DNA of 64,000 nucleotides, taken from Taudactylus pleione. Lineage: Eukaryota; Chordata; Amphibia; Anura; Myobatrachidae. The notes under the pieces were generated by a model. The model had not been told where the DNA came from, made no database searches, and saw nothing but the letters and a program-made list of their open reading frames with translations. Below are positions 53,889-63,485 of the stretch, piece by piece (position 1 is the stretch's first letter; every line of letters starts with the position of its first letter). Made by a program: the position numbers and the translations under genes. Location of the stretch: NCBI GenBank assembly GCA_031769625.1, contig JAUIMM010000200.1:49994001-50058000 (forward strand). The letters are read 5' to 3'.

Positions 53889-54022
53889 GTGAGATGTACT
53901 AAGCCTTGTAGAGAGAAAAAGTGGAGATAGATACACTACCACCTAATCAGAAAAATGACAGGAGCTGATTGGTCGGTACTTTATCTCTCTCCACTTTATC
54001 TCTCTCAAAGGCTTAGAACATT
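53889..54022. mobile_element. Small palindromic MITE (AACCAATCAG family), copy 4
   Basis: AGATGTACTAAGCCTTGTAG pairs with CTCAAAGGCTTAG, and GAGAGAAAAAGTGGAGATA with its complement TATCTCTCTCCACTTTATC. The centre holds ACAGGAGCTGATTGGTC. Confidence 0.75.
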
Positions 54023-54069
54023 TTCACCATAGTCCTTTAATCAGAATGTAATAAAATTGAAGAGATTGA

Positions 54070-54479
54070 GGGCCTGAATCAGAGATGCACACTATTGCAT
54101 GCGTGACTGCGTCTTTATGCTAATGTCACAGCAACGTTATTACTACAGAGACTCCCACCGGCTGCGGCCCACTGTGCTCATTGAGATGCACCATCGCAGA
54201 TTTCACCAATCCTATGGAGGCACAGAATCTCTGTTTGAATATGTCTTCTGTTATCAGTGCAACTGCGGTAAAAGACAGTCATTGACTGCGATGCGCCCGC
54301 TTCTGGCTATCAGCCCCCTGTTACCACCCTGACACACCCACTGATATTCCCTCTCTCTGCATCCAAATTTGCGGCTCCTGGCGGTAACCATTGAGACGCA
54401 TGTACAGACTGATAACATTGGCCACTTGTGTGCGCAAAGCGACATCGGGAGCACCTCTGATTCAGGCCCTGAGGGAGGT
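54070..54479. mobile_element. 410 bp GGGCCTGAATCAG-type MITE
   Basis: It starts GGGCCTGAATCAGAG and ends CTCTGATTCAGGCCC, perfect inverted termini, with TGA on each side as a candidate 3 bp target duplication. The interior has no hairpin train. Confidence 0.82.
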
Positions 54480-55340
54480 GAAACTTATCGTGTAAATCGC
54501 AAAATTAAGGAGGTACAGGTGGTAGATCAAAAAGGAAAACATGGGTGTTCCCAGATAGGGGTGACAGGAGGGGTACTTGGACAAACTAGATTGACAATAT
54601 GAAAGTGACAGAAAAATGTGCAGAAGTCGCCGATCTGAGTGACCGAGGGAGCCAGGGAAAGTGAAAATTAAGACATAACAATTTACATTCTGTGGCTAAA
54701 GCCTTTGATTTAGAGCGGTTAATTTTATACCCAGGACACAACCTTTATGAGTCCAATTCGGCAAACAGGCTAGGAAGCAAGATGGAGACCAGGTAAGAAG
54801 TACATAGGGACTGTTTCAGAGATGGACGTTTTTGCACAGTAGCTGCGTCTTTGGATGTAGCTGCTGTGCAAAGATGTGGTAATGCATGCAGGAGGCATCT
54901 GAAGGAAGGAGACGCCTCCTACTGACATCTCAGATACTGTGCTTGTGTCCGGATCGGATCAACAACAAAACCATCTGTTTGTGGCATCAGCCATCGGAGT
55001 AAGCCTAAACTTGCTCAGAACGGTCACCTCTTGCACACTTGCATGGCCAGTAAATCTGCATTGGAAGATGCAGACACACCTCAGCACTCCCAGGTAACGG
55101 GGCTGACACTCCCCTGTTTTCTGGTAACGCAGGCAGCACTGACTACTCCCTGCCCCCAAATGGCCGCAGCATGTCAATTGTCCTGCGGCTTGGGGGCACT
55201 GCGTGCGGTGGTGCAGGACCCAGGGGCATAACTAGAACTTTGTGGGCCTCATAGCACATTTTCAAGGGCCCCCCAACTCAGGTCTCAACCAGTGTGCATA
55301 CAAGTATATTAATGTGTGTATATATATATATATATATACA
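54480..55340. other. Intergenic DNA with short hairpin
   Basis: TTTGCACAGTAGCTGCGTC and GATGTAGCTGCTGTGCAAA (about 54831-54873) form a hairpin. The region 55208-55275 looks like a scrap of a dispersed repeat. No gene. Confidence 0.45.
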
Positions 55341-56976
55341 CACACAGGTGCATAAATATTGGGACATTGACAGAATTTTCATATTTTGGCCTCTATTCAC
55401 CACCACAATGGCTTTGAAATGAAACAAACAAGATGTGCTTTACCTGCAGACTTTCAGATTTTATTTGAGGGTAATTACATCCAAATCATGTGAACGGTGT
55501 AGGAATTACAACGGTTTCTATATGTGCCTCTCACTTTTTAAGGGGCCAAAAGTAATGGGACAAACTAAACAATCCTAAATCTAACTTTCACTTTTTAATA
55601 CTTTGTTGCAAATCCTTTGCAGGCAATTACAGCCTGAAGTCTGGAACGCATAGTCATCACCAGACGCTGGGTTTCATCCCTGGTGATGCTCTGCCAGGCC
55701 TCTACTGCAAATGTCTTCAGTTCCTGCTTGTTCTTGGGGCATTTTCCCTTCAGTTTCGTCTTCATCAAGTGAAATGCATGCTCAATTGGATTCAGGTCAG
55801 GGGATTGACTTGGCCATTGCATAACATTCCACTTTTTAGCCTTAAAAAACACTTTGGTTGCTTTTGCAGTATGCTTCGGGTCATTGTCCATCTGCACTGT
55901 GAAGTGCCGTCCAATGAGTTCTGAAGCATTTGACTGAATATGAGCATATAATATTGCCCGAAACACTTCAGAATTCATTCTGCTGCTTTTGTCAGCAGTC
56001 ACATCATCAATGAATACAAGGGAACCAGTTCCATTTTCAGCCATACATGCCATGACACTACCACCACCATGCTTCACTGATGAGGTGGTATGTTTTGCAG
56101 TTCCTTTCCTTCTCCATACTCTTCTCTTCCCATCACTCTGGTACAAGTTGATCTTTGTCTCATCTGTCCATAGGATGTTGTTCCAGAACTGTAATGGTTT
56201 TTTTAGATGTTGTTTGGCAAACTCTAATCTGGTCTTCCTGTTTTTGAGGCTCACCAATGGTTTACATCTTGTGGTGAACCCTCTATATTCACTCTTGTGA
56301 AGTCTTCTCTTGATTGTTGACTTTGACACATATACACCTACCTCCTGGAGAGTGTTCTTGATTTGGCCAACTGTTGTGAAGGGTTTTTTCTTCACCAGGG
56401 AAATAATTCTTCTGTCATCCACCACAGTTGTATTCCATGGTCTTCCGGGTCTTTTGGTGTTGCTGAGCTCTCCGGTGCATTCTTTCTTTTTAAGAATGTT
56501 CCAAACAGTTGATTTGGCCACACCTAATGTTTTTGCTATCTCTCTGATGGGTATGTTTTGATTTTTCAGCCTAATGATGGCTTGCTTCACTGATAGTGAC
56601 AGCTCTTTGGATCTCATATTGAGAGTCGACAGCAAATGATTCCAAATGCAAATGTCACACCTAGAATCAACTCAAGACCTTTTACCTGCTTAATTGATAA
56701 TGAAATAATGAGGGAATAGCCCACACCTGTCCATGAAATAGCTTTTGAGTTGATAGTCCCATTACTTTTGGCCCCTTAAAAAGTGGGAGGCACATATAGA
56801 AACCATTGTAATGCCTGCACCGTTCATCTGATTTCGATGTAATTACCCTCAAATTAAATCTGAAAGTCTGCAGTTAAAATACTTCTTGTTTGTTTCATTT
56901 AAAAGCCATTGTGGTTGTGAATAGAGGCCAAAATATGAAAATTCTGTCAATGTCCCAATATTTATGCACCTGACTG
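55341..56976 (-). mobile_element. Potentially autonomous Tc1-like transposon
   Basis: About 1.64 kb, with long inverted repeats of roughly 220 bp. The left begins near CAGGTGCATAAATATTGGGA and the right ends ...CCAATATTTATGCACCTGACTG before TATATA. TA runs surround both ends (55318-55337 and 56977-56998). The repeats extend inward to CTTTTTAAGGGGCCAAAAGT and its complement. The minus-strand transposase is uninterrupted. The MITE at 25811-26159 consists of these same repeats. Confidence 0.95.
55595..56635 (-). CDS. Tc1-like DD34E transposase, open frame
   Basis: 346 residues, the usual Tc1 length, without stop or frameshift. The N-terminus has two helix-turn-helix regions: SVKQAIIRLKNQNIPIREIA with KSTVWNIL (about 15-48) and VSKSTIKRRLH (about 103-113). 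The linker reads RPGRPWN, close to the GRPR motif. Catalytic residues: Asp158 in LWTDETK, Asp250 in VQMDNDPKHT, Glu285 in DLNPIEHAF, with 34 residues between the second and third. The Gly-rich box SVKHGGGSVMA is present. It would cut and paste the element at TA. Activity cannot be judged from the sequence, but no key residue is missing. Confidence 0.95.
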   Translation of the reverse strand: MLSTLNMRSKELSLSVKQAIIRLKNQNIPIREIAKTLGVAKSTVWNILKKKECTGELSNTKRPGRPWNTTVVDDRRIISLVKKKPFTTVGQIKNTLQEVGVYVSKSTIKRRLHKSEYRGFTTRCKPLVSLKNRKTRLEFAKQHLKKPLQFWNNILWTDETKINLYQSDGKRRVWRRKGTAKHTTSSVKHGGGSVMACMAENGTGSLVFIDDVTADKSSRMNSEVFRAILYAHIQSNASELIGRHFTVQMDNDPKHTAKATKVFFKAKKWNVMQWPSQSPDLNPIEHAFHLMKTKLKGKCPKNKQELKTFAVEAWQSITRDETQRLVMTMRSRLQAVIACKGFATKY

Positions 56977-57065
56977 TATATATATATATATATATATGTG
57001 TATAATCCTTGGTACTCGGCACTCTATAGCTTCATGTAGATTCACTTTACCGGGTGTCCTCCATA

Positions 57066-57215
57066 AAAAAACATGTATATACACAGACAGTATGGCGGCA
57101 CTCTTGTATATTCTCAGAAAGGATCACAGAGACCTCAAATGTGGCTTCAACGTTTCGGTTTATACAACCTTCGTCAGCAATCAGTATATAAATACAAAAT
57201 CTTACCTTATATAAC
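57066..57215 (-). repeat. Penelope-like terminal repeat with hammerhead-like core (copy 1)
   Basis: On the minus strand it reads CTGACGA, then GGTT...AACC as a 4 bp stem, then GAAAC (57151-57177), matching the CUGANGA/stem II/GAAA core of hammerhead ribozymes. It ends GAGTGCCGCCATACTGTCTG. The inverted copy is at 59589-59750. Paired stem I and stem III segments are not convincing, so catalysis is doubtful. Confidence 0.6.
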
Positions 57216-58343
57216 AATTGAAAAAAAGGGTTTTCCCTCCAGCACACTGCAACAGTATCAGCAAAAATACTTGAACCCTACATAATAATAGAGATTCAGA
57301 GGTATAAGTTGCATACATTTGCAAATATATGATTAAGCGCCGGGCCAGCGTCAAGGCTCCTCTATACCTGCATCCCTATCATTCAGGGGTTCACGTCTGA
57401 GGTGCAGGGCACCCCAAAAGAATCCAGCCAAGGACCATCCCCAGGGCATCACACGAAAAAAAGGTGATGGTGAAGTGTAAAGTATAGATGTGTAAAGATA
57501 ATCAATAAGTGTTAATATAGTAAGAAATAATTAAAATTACATTAATAATATAAACAAACAAATAAAAAGGTGATTTGAAAGTGTATCTATGTGAGTTAAG
57601 TGGCGATGCCCTTAAGAAGCCCAGCCAGATCAACCCCGGGGGCCCCACGCCCAAACGCTCACCCCAAAATAATTAATGCTACCTAATAGCAGCACCCACT
57701 CTGGGTCATATAATTACATATTAATGTACTGCATAATAACAGCACATATATAAATATATATAAGCCGAGAGCTGACTCACCTAGGAGGTACCCCAGAAAC
57801 CTCCAAATGGCACTATATGAACTAGCACATCCTCCCAGTGCTGGCTCCCTTTATGCCTCTCAGAACTGCAATAAAAAATATAATGGTCGCTCATATCAGC
57901 TTAATGGTATTGCACAGGTGCTTGTAAAGGGGGGGGTTTACTCTGAACCATATAACAAATGTAATCACCCCGTGAATCTCAGCTGATAGCGTGACCGGGA
58001 AAATCCTGCTCGTAATGTCATGGCTTGGCGTGCACCTGGACCCGGTTGTGGGGTCGGATGGCGAGTGAGGGTCGTTTGCTAGTACTTGAAAGCAGCCGGC
58101 CTTAGGGGGGTATGACTCATGAAGGAATGGTTTACACGAAGGGGTGAGACAGGTTGGGAGACACTGGCGGCACTCGGAGAACCGGGGTTGGCTGGGTAAA
58201 CAATGGGTAGCCGGTGTCAGGAGACAGGTAGTAACAGGAGCAGAACCGCACCAAGGGTGAGAGATGAATCTGCAGGAACACACTGGAGCAATGGCACTTT
58301 TAAGGAGCAAGGGAGCACAGAGAACTAGCCCACAGCATATGCT
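57216..58343. other. Unclassified repeat region left of the gypsy remnant
   Basis: About 57950-58015 is the reverse complement of 59530-59590 (GGTCACGCTATCAGCTGAGA and neighbours), so with 57066-57215 it mirrors the right flank. About 730 bp between these two blocks has no counterpart on the right and may be a separate insertion. A minus-strand ORF at 57891-58310 has no recognised domain. Confidence 0.5.
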
Positions 58344-58690
58344 GTGATAGACGTTGCACTGGCAACTAAGGAGCCTCTTGACAGCCCTTTAGTACCCACA
58401 GGTAGTGCAGGATTGGCTGCTAGCCTCCCTAGCCCAGGCTGTTACCTGATTGGCCCATATCAACATGTGACCCAAATCCAAGATGGCCACGCCCAGTGGT
58501 CAGTGTGCAGAAGCACTGTCAGATTCAACCTCAATTCACCTTCCTCCAGATGGAAGCCCTTAGTCTGCGGAGGCTCACAATACCCTGCGCTGCTCTCCAG
58601 GTCCCTGCACCCCCGCCGGAGACGCCATGTCAGAGCGCCTGGAGCTGTAAGGACCACGATCTCGGCAGCCTGTCAGCCCTGATCGTGACA
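58344..58690 (-). repeat. 3' LTR of the gypsy remnant
   Basis: On the minus strand it starts TGTCACGATCAGGGCTGACA just after the polypurine tract and ends near CTATCACAG. It contains CAAGATGGCC-type and GGTAACAGCC blocks that are shared with the other LTR. Confidence 0.88.
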
Positions 58691-59046
58691 GTACCCCCTC
58701 CTTTAGGGGTGGCCTCTGGACACTTCTTGGGTTTGCCAGGATTTTCAGAATGAAACTTAAGCACCAGGCGAGGAGCATGGACATCCTCAGCTTTCACCCA
58801 ACAACGCTCTTCAGGACCATAACCTTTCCAATCCAGCAAATATTGAAGCTGACCATAACGAAAATGAGAGTCCAGGATTTGTTTGACCTCAAACTCTACA
58901 CCCCTCTCAGTTAGGACTTTGGGAGAGCGTGGCAAGACTTTGCGAAAGCGATTCAGGATGAGAGGTTTCAGCAGGGAGATATGGAAGGAGTTTGGTATTT
59001 TGAGATAGGACGGGAGTTTCAATTTGTAGGCCACTGGATTGATCAC
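58691..59046 (-). pseudogene. Gypsy pol C-terminal fragment with chromodomain
   Basis: The frame begins at 59046 with INPVAYKLKLPSYLKIPNSF, the integrase C-terminal GPY/F-type region, then HISLLKPLILNRF. A chromodomain follows (EFEVKQILDSHFRYGQLQYL, LDWKGYGPEERCWVKAEDV), with the aromatic and W-x-x-Glu-rich signature that recognises methylated histone tails in chromoviruses. The frame runs on into the 3' LTR to 58630. Everything N-terminal is missing by deletion, so it is a remnant only. Confidence 0.9.
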
Positions 59047-59047
59047 G

Positions 59048-59392
59048 TGATAGATGTTGCACTGGCAACTATGGAGCCTCTTGACAGCCCTTTAGTACCC
59101 ACAGGTAGTGCAGGATTGGCTACTAGCCTCCCTAGCCCAGGCTGTTACCTGATTGGCCCAAATCAACATGTGACCCAAATCCAAGATGGCCGCGCCCAGA
59201 GGTCAGTGTGCAAAAGCACTGTCAGACTCAACCTCTCTCACCTTCTTCCAGATGGAAGGCCTTAGTCTGCGGAGGATCACAGTACCCAGCGCTGCTCTCC
59301 AGGTCCCTGCACCCCCGCAGGAGACGCCATGCCAGAGTGCCCGGAGCGGTAAGGACCGCGATCTCGGCAGCCTGTCAGCCCTGATCGTGACA
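59048..59392 (-). repeat. 5' LTR of the gypsy remnant
   Basis: It is nearly co-linear with 58344-58690, differing by scattered substitutions (for example CCACGCCCAGTGG against CCGCGCCCAGAGG) and one or two small indels. A tRNA primer site is absent because the deletion begins immediately inside this LTR. Confidence 0.88.
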
Positions 59393-59529
59393 GCTAATAT
59401 GTATCTATCAGTGGATTTTTTATATTTGATTCTGTATTGACAGTTCCTTTCCAGTCTGTTGCTTTGGTGATGGTACTCATAAATAGTCCTGGAAGTTCCA
59501 GATAGCTGGTGTCACTTCCGTCGAGTGTG

Positions 59530-59750
59530 GCGCTGTTGATGATGTCAGCAGGATTTTCCCGGTCACGCTATCAGCTGAGATTCACGGGGTGATTACAATT
59601 GTTGTATAAGGTAAGATTTTGTATTTATATATTGATTCCCGACGAAGGTTGTATAAACCGAAACGTTGAAGCCACATTTGAGGTCTCTGTGATCCTTTCT
59701 GAGAATATACGAGTGTGCCGCCATACTGTCTGTGTATATATATTGTAATA
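59530..59750 (+). repeat. Penelope-like terminal repeat with hammerhead-like core (copy 2)
   Basis: This is the inverse of 57066-57215 plus 57950-58015. The core here reads CCCGACGAAGG...AACCGAAACG (about 59638-59664); the first residues differ from the CTGACGA of copy 1, so this copy would be weaker as a ribozyme. It ends in GTGCCGCCATACTGTCTGTG. Confidence 0.6.
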
Positions 59751-60310
59751 GGATCGGGGTAGGAGGTCCCTCTCCTAGGGTAGATGGACACCTCCAAACA
59801 CACAGCAGCCAGGAATCAGCACACCAGTCGAGGTTTTTGTGCAAACTAGCCGCAGCTAGGTTTTATTGTGCAATATAAAACTAAATAATAAAAATAAATC
59901 CTAGCCCGTCTGGGGACTAACTAAACAGCAGTTTCCTTCTCTCAACTTTCAGGGCATACTGCCCTCACCACAACATACTGTAGGCATATTCACAGTACTT
60001 ACAAATGGTACAGCACAGTGTCTCTTGAACAAGTTTGCCTGCTTAATCTCCCCAGGTAAATGATATCCTGAACTAAACTCTCACACAGCTTATATGAGCC
60101 TCCCACAGCTGCAGATACTAATCAACCTGAAAGCCAGAAAGGCCGAAGCGGCCTTGTGGATGGAGCCCTCCCTTCACTCTCTCATCCATACACCCAGGAC
60201 CTATTATCCGACTTTTTCTAAAAGCCGACACTCTAATCTGTTTAGCAGAACATACTTTTCCCGGGGGTTTAAAATACATTCTGCAAAAACCCTATATATA
60301 TAAAAAAATG
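59751..60310. other. Unclassified repeat-like DNA
   Basis: The sequence from GGTCCCTCTCCTAGGGTAGA to about 60290 has a LTR-like composition (AATAAA-like run near 59885) but no partner was found in the window. No gene. Confidence 0.35.
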
Positions 60311-60735
60311 GCGGCACTCTGGAGACTTAAAAAAATTAGTGGAACAACATTTTGTTTAATATTGACGTTTCGGGGTGCGGCAACCCCTTCCTCTGAATAC
60401 ACAGTCAATCAATAGTGACAACACATAATACGTGCATTTTAATACCTTACCCCTCCAGTGCCCTCAAGCAGCCTCAGACAGCAACATCGCCCAGCATCCG
60501 GATTAACCACTTCCGGTTGTGGCAACCCCCGGTACCCGGAAGTGACATCATCCTGTCCCAGTTGTTTGGTATAGGAGCACTGTAAACAAAACAGTGTGTG
60601 AATAAAAGATACATGTAAAAACAAATATAAGCATATAAGTACAATGCATGTATAAAGTGAAAACCACAAATGTATAGTACCTTTGTTACAACTTTAAATA
60701 TGGACAACTTTTAAAACATCGTAAGTAGAAGCTCT
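60311..60735 (-). repeat. Penelope-like terminal repeat with hammerhead-like motif (copy 3)
   Basis: On the minus strand, 60399-60361 reads TATTCAGAGGA, a GGGG/CCCC stem II, then GAAACGTC followed by AATAT. Stem I can form (GTATT with AATAT), stem III would be the 2 bp AC/GT, and GTC is the canonical cleavage triplet. The core carries CAGAGGA where CUGANGA is needed, so U4 is mutated. It lies 3' of the GIY-YIG fragment on the same strand, as expected of one Penelope-like element, and ends GAGTGCCGCCATTTTT. Confidence 0.65.
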
Positions 60736-60737
60736 AT

Positions 60738-61338
60738 GGACCTCATTCAGAGTCGGTCATTGCGGGCACTCGGTCGTACGCCACCAATGTTCGCTAAACT
60801 GCGCATGCGTAAAATTCGCAATGCGCGTGCGCAAACTAGCTATTACGATCAGAAATTGCACTCTCCTTGAACACAGCCAGGTCGTTAGTTTGAGTGACAG
60901 GATGAGGCATTTGTGGGTGGTAACAGGGGAAGGTGCTTGTGAATGGGGGAGTGGAGATCCGAACGCAGGCGTGCCTGACTATGCAAACAGCGTTTTATGG
61001 GAGTGCATAATTAACTAAGTAGTGTCATGGCACATGTGACATGGGTGGTTTTTACACTGACTTGATCGTAGTGCTTAAGAAGGTATGGTCAACCTTAAGC
61101 TCTACAACCAGCTCCGATGGTTCCCGATGGTCTCGATTAATCCTCATATGCCCGAAGAGATGACGTGTATTGCGAACGAGAAGGGGGCGTGTTTTTAGTC
61201 TTCCGGCCGCATCCTCCCCTTGCTCGTCCAGCTAACGATCCCATCTTAACGACGCAACTTGCGAGCGCTTCATTTGCATATCCGGCCCCTTTTACCTTAC
61301 GACCGAGCAGCCGCAACGACCGACTCTGAATGAGGTCC
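60738..61338. mobile_element. 601 bp GGACCTCATTCAG-type MITE
   Basis: The terminal GGACCTCATTCAGAGTCGGT and its complement GACTCTGAATGAGGTCC are flanked by TAT on both sides (60735-60737 and 61339-61341). The interior shares GTGGGTGGTAACAGGGGAAG, GAACGCAGGCGTGC and GCGTTTTATGGG with 10527-11126. It splits the Penelope-like remnant. Confidence 0.88.
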
Positions 61339-61444
61339 TATGTGAGTCTGTGTAAAAATGAAAAATGAGCCAATAGCACCATCTAGTGGTCAAAGTGAAA
61401 AAAGTACTGATTAAAAAAAATATATGAATTAACAATGTATGGGG

Positions 61445-61640
61445 GCGATTCAATTCAAAGCAAATTCAGTGCGCTGTGTGGTCGGAGAATGCTGTTTATG
61501 GCACCTTAACAAGGGTGTTAAGGCGTGTTAACCGGCATTCTCTGACCAAAGTGTCGGGCGCGCGGCTGTTAGCGCCGCGCTAAGCAGAAAAACAGTTGCG
61601 GACCCGGCACTTTGGTCGGATTTCGAATGTGCACAATCTA
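61445..61640. repeat. Partial foldback repeat
   Basis: GGCGATTCAATTCAAAGC begins it. Inner pairs include GTCGGAGAATGC with GCATTCTCTGACC and CTTAACAAGGGTGTTAAG. GCCGCGC-rich right part. No right terminus was found. Confidence 0.5.
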
Positions 61641-61833
61641 ATAGCTACGGTCAATATGGGGAAGACTACTATGAACAGATCAATAGTATTGATATTAAAT
61701 ACTTGTAAACAACAAGAGGGTTATGTGACACATATGTTACTCAAAACATTTAAAACGCATTATAGAAAAGCATGAACACAAGAATTTGTAAAAAAAAAGG
61801 TTTATAGAAAACAGTTAAGTCCTAAAGAATCGT

Positions 61834-62133
61834 TCAACCCCTATGGGTATAGGGTGTCCAGACGATGTATCCATCTGGATCTAGTTGTAAAAGTTTTTTG
61901 GAACGATTGCCTCCTCTTAGAGACATTGGAACATGGTCCACTATACGACATCTAAGGGTGGCCATACTGTGTTTTTGTTGGGCAAAGTGGCGAGCCACTG
62001 GCTGCTCACTATTTCCACTACTTATTGCGGCCCCGATGGCTGACTTGTGTTGGGCCATTCGTTCCTTGAATTGTTGTTCAGTCTTGCCCACATAAATGCA
62101 ATCTGCATGGGCAAGAGAGAACGTATACCACAA
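61834..62133 (-). pseudogene. Penelope-like element GIY-YIG endonuclease fragment
   Basis: The 99-residue frame contains CIYVGKTEQQFKERMAQHKS, the YVGKT and Arg-helix part of a GIY-YIG nuclease; PVARHFAQQKHS, a His motif typical of Penelope-like elements; and VDHVPMSLRGGNRSKKLLQL, where family members normally carry a Glu that here seems to be Ser. The reverse transcriptase upstream is absent. These elements encode RT plus GIY-YIG and insert by target-primed reverse transcription. The terminal repeat at 60311 is its likely 3' part. Confidence 0.85.
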
Positions 62134-63128
62134 ATTTTGAACTAAAGGATAAACTCCATTTAATTACATATTTCTTCCCTGTATAGGGGTGCGGGATAGT
62201 ATCCCTGTAATCAGGGCCGGACTGGGACTGAAAATAGGCCCTGGCATTTTAAAGCACACAGACCCACCTCAGTGTCAGCATCTGGCTCCTGACATAGACT
62301 CCTCCCCTAACTATTCCTGACTCCTCCCACATCTTAGCCTATGCTCTTATAATTAATATTAGAACATAAAAGTGTACATCATCTCTGTTTTAAAATACAC
62401 ACAAAAGAGCACATCATTTAGGGGATTCAAACATGTGCCATACTTAACATTTGGTATTTGGTTGGTTCTGTTAGGTAAAGCTGACACTATATTGGAAAAA
62501 GGTCACGCACAAAGTAAAGGTAAGTCATTTTCGAAACTGACCAAGCCCTGGCTTAGCAGTTGTAGATGATTAGATAGTGTTCACTGTAGGAATTTTTTAG
62601 GGCAGGGTTGCTGAGCACAGAGAAGGACACATCTATGCACACCAAAGCAGAGCTGTTACTACACATATTGATGCCCTTGGGACATAAAGAGCATTGGGGT
62701 CCCCCTCCACAATAGAAGCAGGGAGGGTGCGCGCCTTAGGCACGCATCGAAAAAAATAGTTGTGGGCATGCTGGGAAGGGGCATGACCACACAATAGTAC
62801 CCCCAATTCAAATTATGCCACACAGTAGTGTCCCATTGTCACATTACACTGCAGAGTAGTGCCCTCATTCATGTTACATCACACAGTAATGCCCCTTACA
62901 CCATATTATGCCCCACGCAGTTATACCCCACATACATTATGCCACACTAATGTGAAGGCAACACCAAGCTTTAAACTTTCTCAATGGTGGATGTATTCCT
63001 GCTCATTGTCAGGGGTTTTATGGGCAGCATGCCCCCTTCCTGTTTCATGCCCGCTGTCACCGCTGTTCGCACATGTACTCTTTTACTTTATATTATGCAT
63101 TATGTATAGACAAGATGTAGCATGCCGC
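62134..63128. other. Intergenic DNA with dispersed-repeat scraps
   Basis: 62212-62265 (AGGGCCGGACTGGGACTGAA) and 62640-62960 (repeated CACAGTA(G/A)TGCCCC-like motifs) look like decayed repeats. No gene. Confidence 0.4.
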
Positions 63129-63485
63129 AGGTTTGAATCCCGACGGTGGAAGCCCAACACAGGACTTAAGATAGGCATCGAAATACCAACGCCAGAATAC
63201 AGACAAGACGCCAGCCCAAACTAGATAGGCCGGATGCATCTTAGCTGTTAGGATTGGGGGGGGGGGGAGGGGGAGAGTGTTATGTCGAGGTGGCATAGCA
63301 GGGTTAGTGTTAGGTTTTGGGGGGGAGGTTAGGCTACAAGAAGGGAGGATTAGGGTTAGGGGGAGAAGGGGGAGGGTAAGTATACTTACCCGACCCCTGT
63401 AGGGATACCAACCATCGGGATGCCGCTGTCGGTATTTTGACAGGAGGCATCCCGACTCCTGTATACAAACCGATGTCTGTATAGA
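63129..63485. mobile_element. MITE with GGTTAGG core and GGGATGCC hairpins
   Basis: The left end, TTTGAATCCCGACGGTGGAAG, and the right end, with CGGGATGCCGCTGTCGG, TTTTGACAGGAGGCATCCCG, form inverted structures. The core, 63240-63380, has a G13 run and GGTTAG/GGGTTAGG units. It is the opposite orientation of 52645-53135. Confidence 0.65.

Larger units (their letters stand above)
58344..59392 (-). mobile_element. Internally deleted chromodomain Ty3/gypsy element
   Basis: Two direct repeats, 58344-58690 and 59048-59392 (about 346 bp each, clearly alike), are its LTRs. Read on the minus strand they begin TGTCACGATCAGGG and end ...CTATCA. A polypurine tract, AAAGGAGGGGGTAC, directly precedes the 3' LTR. 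Between the LTRs only the last part of pol remains; gag, protease, RT, RNase H and the integrase core are gone, and the 5' LTR joins the pol fragment directly. Flanks read GCTG and GCTA, a possible eroded target duplication. Confidence 0.9.

Noticed and set aside
57891..58310. 139-codon minus-strand ORF
   Set aside because: No recognised domain; lies in a repeat region that is partly mirrored at 59530-59590.
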